Program-made: the position numbers and the translations under genes | Notes under the pieces: model-generated | What the model was told of the DNA's origin: nothing | Database searches by the model: none | Seen by the model: the letters and a program-made list of their open reading frames with translations, nothing else | Part shown: piece after piece, positions 1-11,256 of the stretch | Position numbering within the stretch: position 1 is the first letter of the stretch | How the letters are laid out: the number at the start of each line of letters is the position of its first letter | Origin: Wenxinia saemankumensis | Lineage (GTDB): Bacteria > Pseudomonadota > Alphaproteobacteria > Rhodobacterales > Rhodobacteraceae | Reading direction: 5' to 3' | DNA: 64,000 nucleotides | Assembly: GCF_900141735.1 (NCBI RefSeq) | Contig: NZ_FQYO01000002.1 | Coordinates: forward strand, 62,001 to 126,000

Positions 1-410
1 ACCTGATCCATTCGCCGATCTACTCGCGCGAGCAGCAGCAGGCCGCGATCGGCGCCGTCGCCGACAAGGCCGGCCTTTCGGCCACGATGGGCAACGTTCT
101 GCGCCTGATGGCCTCGAAGCGCCGGCTCTTCGTGCTGCCGCAGATGCTGACCGCCCTGCGCGCCCGCATCGCGGACGAGAAGGGCGAGATCACGGCCGAC
201 GTGACCACCGCCCGCCCGCTCTCGTCCGAGCAGTCCGAGCGGCTGGGCCGCACCCTGGCCGAGAAGCTCGGCCACGAGGTGAAGATCAATTCCGCCGTCG
301 ATGAGAGCCTCATCGGCGGACTCGTCGTGAAAGTGGGCAGCCGGATGATCGACACGTCGATCCGCACCAAGCTCGCCCAGCTCCAGAACACCATGAAAGA
401 GGCCCGGTAA
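1..410 (+). CDS. atpH: ATP synthase F1 delta subunit, 3' part
   Basis: C-terminal part of the delta subunit (OSCP homologue), which belongs to the peripheral stalk joining the F1 head to the membrane F0 sector. The reading frame is open from the window edge (codons begin at base 3), so the start lies outside. The visible part holds the conserved C-terminal OSCP region: a [12 protein letters not shown] strand, then a helix, then [13 protein letters not shown], a stretch typical of delta subunits that matches residues just before the end of the family. Stop TAA lies one base before the atpA ATG. First gene of atpHAGDC. F0 genes are not in this window, as is usual in Rhodobacteraceae, where they lie in a separate locus. 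Confidence 0.95.
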   Translation, partial: LIHSPIYSREQQQAAIGAVADKAGLSATMGNVLRLMASKRRLFVLPQMLTALRARIADEKGEITADVTTARPLSSEQSERLGRTLAEKLGHEVKINSAVDESLIGGLVVKVGSRMIDTSIRTKLAQLQNTMKEAR

Positions 411-411
411 G

Positions 412-1950
<1,539 letters not shown>

Positions 1951-1976
1951 TCCGGATCAAGGAGGGAAGCGGCTAG

Positions 1977-2852
1977 ATGCCCAATCTCAAGGACCTCAGG
2001 AACCGGATCGCGTCGGTCAAGTCGACCCGCAAGATCACCAAGGCGATGCAGATGGTCGCCGCGGCGAAGCTGCGCCGCGCCGAAGAGGCGGCGCAGAACG
2101 CCCGGCCCTATGCCGAGCGGTTCAACGCGGTGATGTCCGGCCTCGCCGGCGGCATGTCGGGGGATAACGGCCCCCGGCTGCTCGCCGGGACCGGCAAGGA
2201 CGACGTGCACATGCTCGTCGTCATGACGGCCGAGCGCGGCCTCTGCGGCGGCTTCAACTCGTCCATCGTGCGGCTTGCCCGCGCGCGGATCGAGAAGCTG
2301 CGCGGCGAGGGCAAGACGGTGAAGATCATCACCGTCGGCAAGAAGGGCCGCGAGCAGCTGCGCCGCGACTTCGGCGACCTGTTCGTCGAGCATGTCGACC
2401 TTTCCGGCGTCCAGCGTGTCGGCTACGGCGACGCGCAGGGGATCGCCAAGAAGCTTCTCGACCGGTTCGACGCCGGCGAGTTCGACGTGGCCACGATCTT
2501 CTACGCGCGGTTCGAGAACGTCGTTGCGCAGGTGCCGACCGCGACCCAGGTCATCCCCGCCTCCTTCGAGGAGAGCGAGGGCGATGCTGGAACGGGCGCG
2601 CTCTACGATTACGAGCCGGGCGAGGAAGAGATCCTGGCCGAGCTGCTGCCGCAGGGCGTGGCCGTCCAGATCTTCGCCGCGCTGCTCGAGAACGGCGCGT
2701 CCGAGCAGGGCGCGCGGATGTCGGCGATGGACAACGCCACGCGCAACGCGGGCGAGATGATCGACAAGCTCACGATCGAGTACAACCGCTCGCGCCAGGC
2801 CGTCATCACCAACGAACTGATCGAAATCATCTCGGGCGCCGAGGCGCTCTAA
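1977..2852 (+). CDS. atpG: ATP synthase F1 gamma subunit
   Basis: Central rotor shaft of F1, coupling proton flow to catalysis in the alpha/beta hexamer. 291 residues, standard length. The N-terminal coiled-coil begins with the family hallmark [20 protein letters not shown], and the C-terminal helix carries the conserved [13 protein letters not shown] and [15 protein letters not shown] stretches. A strong GGAGGGAA ribosome-binding site precedes the ATG. Third gene of atpHAGDC, 26 bases after atpA. Confidence 0.99.
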   Translation: MPNLKDLRNRIASVKSTRKITKAMQMVAAAKLRRAEEAAQNARPYAERFNAVMSGLAGGMSGDNGPRLLAGTGKDDVHMLVVMTAERGLCGGFNSSIVRLARARIEKLRGEGKTVKIITVGKKGREQLRRDFGDLFVEHVDLSGVQRVGYGDAQGIAKKLLDRFDAGEFDVATIFYARFENVVAQVPTATQVIPASFEESEGDAGTGALYDYEPGEEEILAELLPQGVAVQIFAALLENGASEQGARMSAMDNATRNAGEMIDKLTIEYNRSRQAVITNELIEIISGAEAL

Positions 2853-4289
<1,437 letters not shown>

Positions 4290-4294
4290 TCCAG

Positions 4295-4729
4295 ATGGCT
4301 GACACCTTCAAGTTCGACCTCGTCAGCCCGGAACGCCGGCTCGCCTCGACCGAGGCGAGCGAGGTGTCGATCCCGGGCACGGACGGCGATCTCACGGCGA
4401 TGGCCGGCCACACGCCGACCATCACCACGCTGCGTCCCGGCATCCTGCGGGTCACCCGCGACGGCAAGGCCGAGGAATACGTCGTCTCGGGGGGGTTCGC
4501 CGAGATCGGCGCCGACTCGGTCTCCGTCCTCGCCGAGCAGGCCATCCCGCGCGCCGAGATGACCGAGGAGAAGATGCAGGGCCTCATCGACGAGGCGCGC
4601 CGCGCGCACGAGAAGGCGCAGGAGCAGTTCGTCAACGAGCCGGGCATGGTCGACGACGCGGCCAAGCTGCTCGCCGACATGGTCGCCGTCGGCGATCACA
4701 TCCGGATTGGCGGCGGTCTCGCCCCCTGA
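4295..4729 (+). CDS. atpC: ATP synthase F1 epsilon subunit
   Basis: Rotor-stalk subunit that modulates ATPase activity and couples gamma to the c-ring. 144 residues. The N-terminal beta-sandwich (about residues 1-85) contains [10 protein letters not shown] and [19 protein letters not shown], both typical. A helical C-terminal part with [22 protein letters not shown] follows. The ATG lies five bases after the atpD stop. Last of the operon's ATPase genes, followed by a strong intrinsic terminator. Confidence 0.98.
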   Translation: MADTFKFDLVSPERRLASTEASEVSIPGTDGDLTAMAGHTPTITTLRPGILRVTRDGKAEEYVVSGGFAEIGADSVSVLAEQAIPRAEMTEEKMQGLIDEARRAHEKAQEQFVNEPGMVDDAAKLLADMVAVGDHIRIGGGLAP

Positions 4730-4751
4730 GTGCAGCGACACGCGATGCATG

Positions 4752-4791
4752 AAAGGCCCCGGTGCGGCGACGCCCCGGGGCCTTTCCTTTT
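4752..4791 (+). terminator. intrinsic terminator of the atp operon
   Basis: Perfect 11-bp inverted repeat AAAGGCCCCGG (4752-4762) / CCGGGGCCTTT (4775-4785) with a 12-base loop, followed by a pyrimidine tract CCTTTT. It lies 22 bases after the atpC stop and should end the atp transcript. Confidence 0.85.
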
Positions 4792-4865
4792 GCGTCCCGC
4801 CCGCGGGTACTGGTCAAGTTCCCCCCGGGTCGGGCAATCTGGGGGACAGCGGCTCGGGGGGACGG

Positions 4866-5216
4866 ATGCGGAAGATCGACAGCGGCGCAGTCGGCATCGC
4901 GCGGGGCGAGATCGTCCTCTTCAGCGATTTCGCCGATGACGGTGCGATGTGGGCCGGCAGCGGGGACCGCGAGATCCGCCGGAGGATCTCGTTCGACGAG
5001 CCTTTCGCGGGCGCGCCGGTCGTCAGCGCCTGGATCACGATGCAGGACGTGGCCAGCGACCGGAACACCCGCCTCGACCTCGCCGCAGAGGACGAGGATC
5101 CCGAGGGGTTCACGATCGTCTTCCGCACCTGGGGCGACAGTCGCATCGCCCGGATCCGCGTCGGCTGGATGGCGATCGGGACGGTGCGAAGCGACGACAT
5201 GTGGGACATCGACTGA
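4866..5216 (+). CDS. H-type lectin domain protein
   Basis: 116 residues. The sequence fits the H-type lectin fold: a beta-sandwich with WAGSGDREIRRRISFDEPFAGAPVVSAWI, then a long hydrophilic loop, then GFTIVFRTWGDSRIARIRVGWMAIG. In the family the W..I/W..GW pattern packs the core. H-type lectins were first described as animal and slime-mould GalNAc-binding proteins; the role of the short bacterial versions is not known. There is no signal peptide, so it appears cytoplasmic. It sits just after the atp operon, a position I recall as common in Rhodobacteraceae, but it is separated from atpC by a terminator and so is probably transcribed on its own. An ATG further upstream in frame (4707) would run through atpC and the terminator and is unlikely. 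Confidence 0.8.
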   Translation: MRKIDSGAVGIARGEIVLFSDFADDGAMWAGSGDREIRRRISFDEPFAGAPVVSAWITMQDVASDRNTRLDLAAEDEDPEGFTIVFRTWGDSRIARIRVGWMAIGTVRSDDMWDID

Positions 5217-5224
5217 TCCCACGG

Positions 5225-5255
5225 AAAAGGGCCGCCCCGGCAAGGGGACGGCCCT
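5225..5255 (-). terminator. terminator between convergent H-lectin and DUF3618 genes
   Basis: Inverted repeat AGGGCCG (5228-5234) / CGGCCCT (5249-5255) with an inner CCCC/GGGG pair. Read on the minus strand the stem is followed by TTTTCC, so it best fits termination of the leftward membrane-protein operon. It may also stop rightward transcription. Confidence 0.7.
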
Positions 5256-5276
5256 GTGCCCGTTCCGGCGGGACGG

Positions 5277-6512
5277 TCAGCCCTTGCGGTCGTCCTTGAC
5301 ATCGCCGAGCTTGCGCTCCTCGGCCGATTTCTGCGCCGTCGCCGCGACGTCCTGCGCGTTCGACTTCGCCTCGCGGCCGAGATCGCGGGCCGCATCCTCG
5401 GCATCGCCGCGCGTCTCGTGCAGCTTGTCGGAGGCGGCGTCCAGCGTATCGGAGACGACGCCCTCGGCCTTCTTCATCTCCTCGCGGAAGATCGCCTCGG
5501 CGCGGTGATAGAGCTCGTCGCTGCGGGCCCCGAGGTAATCGTCCTCCATCCGTGTGCGCGGCAGCATCGCACCGACGGCCGCGCCGATGGCGAAGGCGAT
5601 CGCGCCGCCGACCAGCGGCTGCCGGTCGTAGCTCTCCTGCACCTCGCGCGACCGGCGCTTGAACGCGTCGGAGGCGTCTCGGCGGGCGACGACGGCGCGC
5701 TCGCGGGCGGCGATCACGCGATTGCGGGCATCCTCGGACAGGTGCTCGGTGCCCTCGGACAGACGACTGCGCATCCGCTTGGCGGCGTCGCTCGTCATCC
5801 GGGTCCGGTGCCGCAGCCCCGCCCGGGCGCGGTCGCTGCGATCCGACACGCCGTGGGCGGCGTCATGCACACCGTGGCGCACGCTGTCGGCCAGCTCGCC
5901 CGCCTTGTCCTTCGCGCCTTCCACGGCCGACCAGATCCGCTCGCGGAAGGTCGGGCTGGCATCGGTATCCTCGTGGGTCGCCTCGAAATCGGTATCGGCC
6001 CAGTTCCGGTCGTCGGCCCAGGCGCCCGCGCTGCTTCGGCCGCTGACATAGGCACCGGTCTCCGAGGGCCGCGCCGCGATGCGGGTCCGGGTGATGGTGC
6101 GCCCGGTATAGGGGTCGCGGGCCGTGTAGGTCTCGCGCGTGGTGTAGCCGCCGGTATAGCTGCTCGAATAGCCTGTCCGGCTGCTGGGCGCGGGGACCGG
6201 CGCGGCGGCGGGATACTCGTCGGCATCGTCGGAGTGCCGCAGGTCGTGGACCTTTGCCTTGGCCTGGTCACCGAAGATCAGCCACGCGATCCCGATACCC
6301 GTCAGAGCCACGCCGACGGGGTTCTCGCGCACGACGCGCGAGACGGAGGTGCCGAGGTCGGAGGCGTAGCCCGAGACCTGGTGGCCGATATCGCCGGCCA
6401 GGTTGTCGAAGGAGAGCCGGTCGTTCAGGTCGTGGAGCGTGGAGCTGAGCCCAGAGCGCTCGCGCTCGATGTCGCGCTCGATCTCTTCGGGGGTGCGGTA
6501 GTGGTTAGTCAT
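5277..6512 (-). CDS. DUF3618 membrane protein
   Basis: 411 residues, third gene of a leftward cluster. It begins with RTPEEIERDIERERSGLSSTL, the signature of DUF3618, a short N-terminal domain found in alphaproteobacterial envelope-stress proteins. A hydrophobic segment near residues 64-81 (NPVGVALTGIGIAWLIFG) and another near 296-312 (GGAIAFAIGAAVGAMLP) are probable membrane helices or re-entrant hairpins. Between and after them are long charged, Ala/Asp/Arg-rich amphipathic stretches resembling LEA/apolipoprotein-like repeats (for example ERIWSAVEGAKDKAGELADSV). A Tyr/Thr/Arg-rich low-complexity linker occupies about residues 105-150. The ATG at 6512 is preceded by GGAG and overlaps the upstream gene by eight bases. 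The molecular function is unknown; a role in membrane protection under stress is inference from the company it keeps and from the upstream promoter. Confidence 0.85.
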   Translation of the reverse strand: MTNHYRTPEEIERDIERERSGLSSTLHDLNDRLSFDNLAGDIGHQVSGYASDLGTSVSRVVRENPVGVALTGIGIAWLIFGDQAKAKVHDLRHSDDADEYPAAAPVPAPSSRTGYSSSYTGGYTTRETYTARDPYTGRTITRTRIAARPSETGAYVSGRSSAGAWADDRNWADTDFEATHEDTDASPTFRERIWSAVEGAKDKAGELADSVRHGVHDAAHGVSDRSDRARAGLRHRTRMTSDAAKRMRSRLSEGTEHLSEDARNRVIAARERAVVARRDASDAFKRRSREVQESYDRQPLVGGAIAFAIGAAVGAMLPRTRMEDDYLGARSDELYHRAEAIFREEMKKAEGVVSDTLDAASDKLHETRGDAEDAARDLGREAKSNAQDVAATAQKSAEERKLGDVKDDRKG

Positions 6513-6906
6513 GGAGGGACTCCTTGATGGTCCGCGCGTCCGCCTCGACGTTGCGGGCGGTGCGGCGCGGCGTGATGTTCTTAAAGTTCGCCCGGGCGAT
6601 CGCGACGAGGATCGCAACGACGACGAGGTAGCCGATGCCGACGATGAGCGAGGCCCAGCCGACGGACAGGTCCAGCCCGGCCGCGAGGGCGGCGACGAGG
6701 GCGCCGGTCAGCACGTTCAGCGCGCAGACCGCGACGACGATCGAGGCGACCAGAAGGCCGATGCCGGTGGCCGCCTTGGTCAGCGCCTCGCGCGCTTCGG
6801 CCTTGGCGAGGTCCACCTCGTTCCGGACCAGCGCTTGCAGGTGCTCGAACATGTCCTGCAGCAGCGCCGTCACCGAGCGGGGACCGGTTTCAGGCACATC
6901 GCGCAT
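6505..6906 (-). CDS. phage-holin-superfamily / YqjE-like membrane protein (DUF1469)
   Basis: 133 residues. An N-terminal amphipathic helix (MFEHLQALVRNEVDLAKAEAREAL) is followed by two strongly hydrophobic helices at about residues 46-75 and 83-105, then a basic tail. This layout is that of the actinobacterial/proteobacterial Phage_holin_3_6 family, whose E. coli relative is YqjE. Despite the family name there is no phage context here. It lies between the DUF883-like and DUF3618 genes, three bases after the former and overlapping the latter, so the three are one transcript. Confidence 0.85.
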   Translation of the reverse strand: MRDVPETGPRSVTALLQDMFEHLQALVRNEVDLAKAEAREALTKAATGIGLLVASIVVAVCALNVLTGALVAALAAGLDLSVGWASLIVGIGYLVVVAILVAIARANFKNITPRRTARNVEADARTIKESLHD

Positions 6907-6909
6907 GGC

Positions 6910-7482
6910 TCAGACCTGCGTCCTGGGCGCGTGGACCGCGCCGCCGCGGGTCGTCGCGGCGGCCGGGCTGCCCGCCGGGCTGGCCGAGGCGAAGCCGGGG
7001 GTCTGCTGCGGTTGCGCCGTGGCCGGACGGTCGGTGCCGTAGCCGGCCTCGTAGGGCGTGCTGCGCGACGTGGCCTTGCCGAAGCGCGTGACGGCGAAAC
7101 CGAGCAGCGCCGCGCCACCGAGGAAGAGCACCGGGTTGCGACGGGCGTAGTAGGTCAGATCCTCGACGATCTCGCCGATATCCTTGCTCTCCACCCGGTC
7201 CGACATGTCGGCGAGGTTGTTCGCCAGGTAGCCGAAGGTCTTCTCCTGGTACGAACCGTCCTGCAGGTCGTCGGCCGCCTTGCGCAGCGCCTCGGCCACC
7301 GTGCGGATCTCGCCAGCGGTAGCGGACTTCGCCTCGTTGCCGCGGCGGGTCGCCTCTGCGGTGGCGCTGTCGACGGCCTCGCGACCGGTGCGCTTGGCCG
7401 CGTCGACCACGTCATGGGCAGTCGCCTTCGCCTTGTCGCCGATATCGTCGGCGGTCTTCTTGATGTCGTCGCTGGTCGACAT
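6910..7482 (-). CDS. DUF883/YqjD-like tail-anchored stress protein
   Basis: 190 residues. The first 95 residues are highly charged, Ala-rich and predicted helical (DDIKKTADDIGDKAKATAHDVVDAA), like LEA or ElaB/YqjD proteins. A single hydrophobic segment follows (NPVLFLGGAALLGFAVTRFG, about residues 118-137), and the tail is a disordered Pro/Ala/Thr-rich stretch. E. coli YqjD is a ribosome-associated, tail-anchored stationary-phase protein; equivalence is suggested by layout, not shown. An AAGGAGAG site precedes the ATG at 7482; a longer frame to 7566 lacks a ribosome-binding site. First gene of the cluster, 68-75 bases after a GGAAC/CGTT promoter-like motif. Confidence 0.75.
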   Translation of the reverse strand: MSTSDDIKKTADDIGDKAKATAHDVVDAAKRTGREAVDSATAEATRRGNEAKSATAGEIRTVAEALRKAADDLQDGSYQEKTFGYLANNLADMSDRVESKDIGEIVEDLTYYARRNPVLFLGGAALLGFAVTRFGKATSRSTPYEAGYGTDRPATAQPQQTPGFASASPAGSPAAATTRGGAVHAPRTQV

Positions 7483-7557
7483 GGTTCTCTCCTTCGTCCG
7501 GGTCCGCGGCGACCGGCTGGACGCCGCGCCGCCGGACCTGATGAACTTCAGGCGGAG

Positions 7558-7583
7558 AACGCACACTTTCGTGCGAGGGTTCC
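7558..7583 (-). promoter_or_regulatory. candidate general-stress (EcfG-type) promoter
   Basis: On the minus strand GGAAC (7583-7579), 17-base spacer, CGTT (7561-7558). This equals the EcfG consensus of alphaproteobacteria, GGAAC-N16/17-CGTT. It lies about 70 bases upstream of the DUF883-like start. Whether this organism has EcfG/PhyR is not visible here. Confidence 0.55.
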
Positions 7584-7631
7584 GGCCCCCCCCGAAGAGG
7601 AGGGCCGCCGAAGGGAGGGCGCGGACCGGGG

Positions 7632-8654
7632 TCAGGCGGCCGAGGTGTACATTCCCTCGTAGATCGGACCCAGCGTCTCGTGCTCGAACAGGGACGACAC
7701 GGAGGTGCCGTTCCAGATGTTGAGGATCGCCTGGGCGAAGACCGGGGCGGTCGGCACGATCCGGATGTTCGGGCAGGCCTTGACCGCCTCCGACGGCTCG
7801 ATGCTGTCGGTGATGACGAGCGATTTCATGACCGACTTCGTGATCCGCTCCACCGCAGGCCCCGACAGGACGCCGTGGGTGATGTAGGAGTGGACCTCGG
7901 TCGCGCCGTGCTCGATCAGGATCTCGGCCGCCTTGCAGAGCGTGCCGGCCGTGTCGCAGATGTCGTCGACGATCAGGCAGGTCTTGCCCGCCACGTCGCC
8001 GATCACCGTCATCTCGGCGATCTCGCCCGCCTTTTCGCGGCGCTTGTCGACGATGGCGAGCGGAGCGCCGATCCGCTTGGCCAGCTCGCGCGCCCGGCCG
8101 ACGCCGCCCACATCGGGCGAGACGACCATCATGTCGTCCAGCCGCCCCCGGAAATGGTGCATGATGTCGAGACTGAAGACCGGCGAGGCGTAGAGGTTGT
8201 CGACCGGCAGGTCGAAGAAGCCCTGGATCTGCGCCGCGTGCAGGTCCATCGTCAGCACCCGCTCGATCCCCGCCTCGGCGATCATGTTGGCGACCAGCTT
8301 CGCCGTGATCGGGGTCCGCGCCTTGGTGCGGCGGTCCTGCCGCGCATAGCCGAAATAGGGGATGACGGCGGTGATCCGCCCCGCGCTGGACCGGCGCAGC
8401 GCGTCCGAGATGATCAGCAGCTCCATCAGGTTGTCGTTGGCCGGGTTCGAGGTCGGCTGAATGATGAACATGTCCTCGCCGCGCACGTTCTCGTACACTT
8501 CGACGAAGATCTCCTGATCGTTGAACCGTTCGACCCGCGCGTCGACCAGCCCGACCGACATCCCCCGGTGCATCGACATCCGCCGGGCGATGCCCCGCGC
8601 GAGCCCGGGATTGGCGTTGCCGGCGATGAGCTTGGGTTCGGTCACGGTGACCAT
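7632..8654 (-). CDS. prs: ribose-phosphate pyrophosphokinase
   Basis: Makes PRPP from ribose 5-phosphate and ATP, the entry metabolite for purine, pyrimidine, His, Trp and NAD synthesis. 340 residues. Conserved segments: [26 protein letters not shown] near residues 45-70, the [21 protein letters not shown] loop, the catalytic [18 protein letters not shown], and the PRPP-binding loop [11 protein letters not shown] chose the ATG at 8654 ([10 protein letters not shown]), the usual start of alphaproteobacterial Prs; an upstream frame extension has no family similarity. Monocistronic and divergent from the isomerase gene at 8774. Confidence 0.98.
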   Translation of the reverse strand: MVTVTEPKLIAGNANPGLARGIARRMSMHRGMSVGLVDARVERFNDQEIFVEVYENVRGEDMFIIQPTSNPANDNLMELLIISDALRRSSAGRITAVIPYFGYARQDRRTKARTPITAKLVANMIAEAGIERVLTMDLHAAQIQGFFDLPVDNLYASPVFSLDIMHHFRGRLDDMMVVSPDVGGVGRARELAKRIGAPLAIVDKRREKAGEIAEMTVIGDVAGKTCLIVDDICDTAGTLCKAAEILIEHGATEVHSYITHGVLSGPAVERITKSVMKSLVITDSIEPSEAVKACPNIRIVPTAPVFAQAILNIWNGTSVSSLFEHETLGPIYEGMYTSAA

Positions 8655-8713
8655 GGGCGGCGTTCCCCTAGATAGGCTGGGCAGCAAGGGGACGGCGGCC
8701 CCGAGTCGCGGCG

Positions 8714-8741
8714 TTGACTTCGCCTAGCACAAGCCTAGCCT
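8714..8741 (+). promoter_or_regulatory. candidate sigma-70 promoter for the isomerase gene
   Basis: TTGACT (8714-8719), 16-base spacer, TAGCCT (8736-8741), in the divergent gap between prs and the gene starting at 8774. The TAGCCT -10 form with a nearby TTGTGCTAG-like stretch recurs upstream of ruvC here. Confidence 0.4.
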
Positions 8742-8773
8742 GACGGGAAACCGCACCGAAGGGCAGGGGACCA

Positions 8774-9373
8774 ATGGGCCGGATCGACTATTACTGCTCG
8801 CCACTCTCGCCCTATACCTACCTCGCGGGGGGCCGGCCCGAGGAGATCGCCGCGCGCCACGGCCATTCGCTGAGCTACAAGCCGCTCGACGTGATCGCGC
8901 TGTTTTCGCGCACGGGGGGCACCGCGCCCAAGGACCGCCACCCCTCGCGCCAGGAATACCGCGCGCAGGAGCTGCGGCGGCAGGCGGTCAAGGCGGACAT
9001 GACGCTGAACCTGCGCCCCGCGCACTGGCCCACCAACGGCGCGCCCGCCTGCTACGCGATCATCGCCGCGCAGGAGGACGGGTCGGGCGATACCGGCATG
9101 CTGCTGCAATCGCTGGCCCTCGCCTGCTGGGCCGAGGAGAAGGACATCGCCCGCGACGAAGTGATCCGCGCGGCGCTGGAAGGGGCCGGCTTCGATCCCG
9201 GCCTCGCCGACCGGGGCCTGATGACCGGGGCGGAGGTCTATGCCCGCAACCTCGAGGACGCGGTCAATGCCGGCGTGTTCGGCCTGCCCTTCTGGGTGAC
9301 CGAGACCGACGAACGCTTCTGGGGCCAGGATCGCCTGGACGATCTCGACGCGCATCTGGCCGGGCGGTTGTAG
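8774..9373 (+). CDS. 2-hydroxychromene-2-carboxylate isomerase family (DsbA/GST-kappa fold)
   Basis: 199 residues. The N-terminal strand and active-site loop IDYYCSPLSPYTYL place the nucleophilic/GSH-contacting Ser early, as in HCCA isomerases and kappa-class glutathione transferases. An inserted helical domain (residues about 55-150) and the C-terminal cis-Pro region GVFGLPFWVTETDERFWGQDRLDDL, diagnostic of the family, follow. HCCA isomerase acts in naphthalene degradation, but no other aromatic pathway gene is present, so the real substrate is unknown and a glutathione-dependent isomerase or transferase of general metabolism is as likely. Cytoplasmic. Transcribed away from prs. Confidence 0.85.
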   Translation: MGRIDYYCSPLSPYTYLAGGRPEEIAARHGHSLSYKPLDVIALFSRTGGTAPKDRHPSRQEYRAQELRRQAVKADMTLNLRPAHWPTNGAPACYAIIAAQEDGSGDTGMLLQSLALACWAEEKDIARDEVIRAALEGAGFDPGLADRGLMTGAEVYARNLEDAVNAGVFGLPFWVTETDERFWGQDRLDDLDAHLAGRL

Positions 9374-9440
9374 ACGACAGTTGCGGGCCGGGCGGCGGGT
9401 GCCGCCCGGGGGTGGTCGAGACCGGGCCGACGTGCCGGGG

Positions 9441-9729
9441 GGTGGGTGCGACCCACCCTACATGCAGGGTGCGAGCGACCCCGAACGTGGGAACGCCGCC
9501 CCGCGCCGCCATCCAGCCTACCGGGCGGAACACATACCGTTCAGAGGGAACGGCCACCCGTAGGGTGGGTCGCACCCACCCCCAAAGGCCCGGCCACCGG
9601 GTGAATCACGTTCCGATCGACGCGACGGCTCCGTAGGGAGGGTCGCACCCACCCCCGGAGGTCCATCCACCGGGTGAATCACGTACTGATCGACGCGACG
9701 GCCCCATAGGGTGGGTTGCATCCACCCGC
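9441..9729. repeat. palindromic repeat block, 73-bp periodic units plus one inverted copy
   Basis: The gap 9374-9748 holds no gene but a repeat cluster. The palindrome TAGGGTGGGTCGCACCCACC occurs at 9561, again (one or two changes) at 9634 and at 9707, exactly 73 bases apart each time. The last two units also share the 38 bases before the palindrome (CCACCGGGTGAATCACGT...). An exact 21-base inverted copy lies at 9441-9461. Each palindrome can form a hairpin, so this is a REP/BIME-like cluster between convergent genes. It may also act as a terminator. Confidence 0.8.
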
Positions 9730-9748
9730 CCCCGCACCCGGCCCGACC

Positions 9749-10792
9749 TCAGAGCAGCGCGAGGAACCGGTCCACGCCCGCCGCGCCGATCGACCAGTCG
9801 CAGACCAGCCGCCCGGTCAGGCGCTCGTCCGCCGCCCCCGCCGCCGGATCGCCGTCCATCACGTAGTAGCGCGCGCCGCCCTCCTGCAGCCGGCGGTGCA
9901 GCGACCGGGGCGCGGTGAAGAAGATCATGTTCGCCTCGGCGCCCCAGGGCATGTCGACCTCCGGCACCTCGGCGAGGCCGGCGGTCAGCAGCGCGCAGGC
10001 CGAATTGGCCGCCGCCGCCAGCTCCAGCCAGAGATCCCCCGCCAGATAGCCCTGCATCTGCGCCGAGAGCAGGCGGTGCTTGCTGAAGAGATGCGCCCCG
10101 CGCTTGCGCCGCAGCTCGAACTCCGCCCCGTGGGCGGGGTCGAAGAAGATGCAGGCCTCGACTCCGAGGCAGCCGTTCTTGGTGCCGCCGAAACTGACCG
10201 CGTCGATTCCGGCCTTCCAGGTCATCTCGGCCGCGCTGCAGCCCAGCGCCACCTGAGCGTTGGCGAAGCGCGCCCCGTCGAGATGGACCGGCAGGCCGAA
10301 CGCCTTCGCCGTGTCGGTCAGGGCGGCGATCTCGTCCAGCGTGTGGACGGTGCCCTTCTCCGTCACCTGCGTGATCGAGACGGGGCCGCGCTGCGCGCCG
10401 TGCACCCCCCGCCGCTCGTGCTCGAGGATCGCGGCGCGCAGGGCCTCGGGCCTCATCTTGGCGCGCTCGTCCGGCACGGTAACCAGCTTGGCGCCGCCCG
10501 AGTAGAATTCGGGCGCGTTGCATTCGTCCTCGTTGATATGGGCCATCGCGGTGCAGAAGATCGCGTCCCAGGGATTGCCCAGCGTGGCGAGGATCAGCGC
10601 GTTCGCGGCCGTGCCCGTGGGCACCAGGTAGACCGCCGCCTCCGGCGCCTCGAAGATGCGGCGCAGCTCGCCGCGCACCTCCTCGGCCAGCGCCTCGGCG
10701 CCGTAGCCGGAGGTATAGCCGTCATTGGCCGCGATCAGCGCCTCCATCACCCGGGGATGGGCGGGGCCGCCATTGTCGGAGGCAAAGAACAT
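9749..10792 (-). CDS. low-specificity L-threonine aldolase
   Basis: PLP-dependent enzyme cleaving L-threonine (and allo-threonine) to glycine and acetaldehyde. 347 residues, typical length. The PLP Lys lies in SFGGTKNGCLG (Lys205), the cofactor-Asp in HLDGARFAN (residues 170-178), and the N-terminal SDNGGPAHPRVMEAL is the family start. The ATG at 10792 overlaps the upstream stop as TGATG, so translation is coupled to the YcgN-like gene. Third gene of ribF-ycgN-aldolase. I do not give a symbol because ltaE/ltaA/glyI subtypes cannot be separated here. Confidence 0.93.
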   Translation of the reverse strand: MFFASDNGGPAHPRVMEALIAANDGYTSGYGAEALAEEVRGELRRIFEAPEAAVYLVPTGTAANALILATLGNPWDAIFCTAMAHINEDECNAPEFYSGGAKLVTVPDERAKMRPEALRAAILEHERRGVHGAQRGPVSITQVTEKGTVHTLDEIAALTDTAKAFGLPVHLDGARFANAQVALGCSAAEMTWKAGIDAVSFGGTKNGCLGVEACIFFDPAHGAEFELRRKRGAHLFSKHRLLSAQMQGYLAGDLWLELAAAANSACALLTAGLAEVPEVDMPWGAEANMIFFTAPRSLHRRLQEGGARYYVMDGDPAAGAADERLTGRLVCDWSIGAAGVDRFLALL

Positions 10793-11256
10793 CAGGTCGG
10801 CTCCTCGATGATGTGATCCTCCCAGTCGTCGTCGGCGACCTCGAGCTCGCTCTCGGTGCGGCCGGCCATCGACACGCCCGCGCGGTGGACCGCGCCGGGA
10901 TCGCCCGAGACGAGGTGGTGCCAGTCGAAGAGCGGCCGCCCCTCCCAGAGCAGTCGGTAGGCGCAGGTGACGGGCAGCCAGTAGAGGTTCTTCTTCAGGG
11001 TCTTCGGCGTCAGCACGATGCATTCGGGCACGAAGTCGTGCCGCGTCTCGTAGCGCGAGCAGCGGCAGGTCGCCCCGTCGAGCAGTCGGCAGGCGACGTT
11101 GGTCAGCGCGACCTCGCCGCTCTCCTCGTCCTCGAGCTTGTTGAGGCAGCACTTGCCGCAGCCGTCGCAGAGCGCCTCCCATTCGGGGCGGGTCATCTGC
11201 CGGAGGGGGACGGTCTCCCAGAACCTCTCGCGCAGGGGCGGGGCGGGATCAGCCAC
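10792..11256 (-). CDS. YcgN family cysteine-cluster protein (UPF0260)
   Basis: 154 residues. Carries the CxxCxxCC-type cluster CDGCGKCC near residues 30-37 and further Cys residues (ACRLLDGATCRCSRY, PECIVL), matching the zinc/iron-chelating UPF0260 family. The signature KNLYWLPVTCAYRLLWEGRPLFDWHHLVSGD is typical. Function unknown; metal or Fe-S binding is inferred from the cysteines. The start is GTG at 11256, with GGAGGTG nine bases upstream inside the end of ribF, with which it overlaps by eight bases. Confidence 0.88.
   Translation of the reverse strand: MADPAPPLRERFWETVPLRQMTRPEWEALCDGCGKCCLNKLEDEESGEVALTNVACRLLDGATCRCSRYETRHDFVPECIVLTPKTLKKNLYWLPVTCAYRLLWEGRPLFDWHHLVSGDPGAVHRAGVSMAGRTESELEVADDDWEDHIIEEPT

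Noticed and set aside
5256..6527. Plus-strand 423-codon frame opposite the DUF3618 gene
   Set aside because: Composition is Arg/Gly/Ala-biased with no domain; the minus strand has the DUF3618 signature, ribosome-binding site and operon structure.
6505..6906. Phage origin suggested by the holin-superfamily match
   Set aside because: No endolysin, spanin or other phage gene nearby; the family is mostly chromosomal YqjE-like proteins.
8774..9373. Aromatic-degradation island from the hydroxychromene isomerase
   Set aside because: No other catabolic gene is adjacent; the family is broad.
9441..9729. CRISPR array
   Set aside because: Three palindromic units 73 bases apart with conserved, not variable, intervening sequence and no cas genes.
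9374..9748. Several short frames with GGCDPPYG-like peptides
   Set aside because: They are translations of the palindromic repeat in different frames, not genes.
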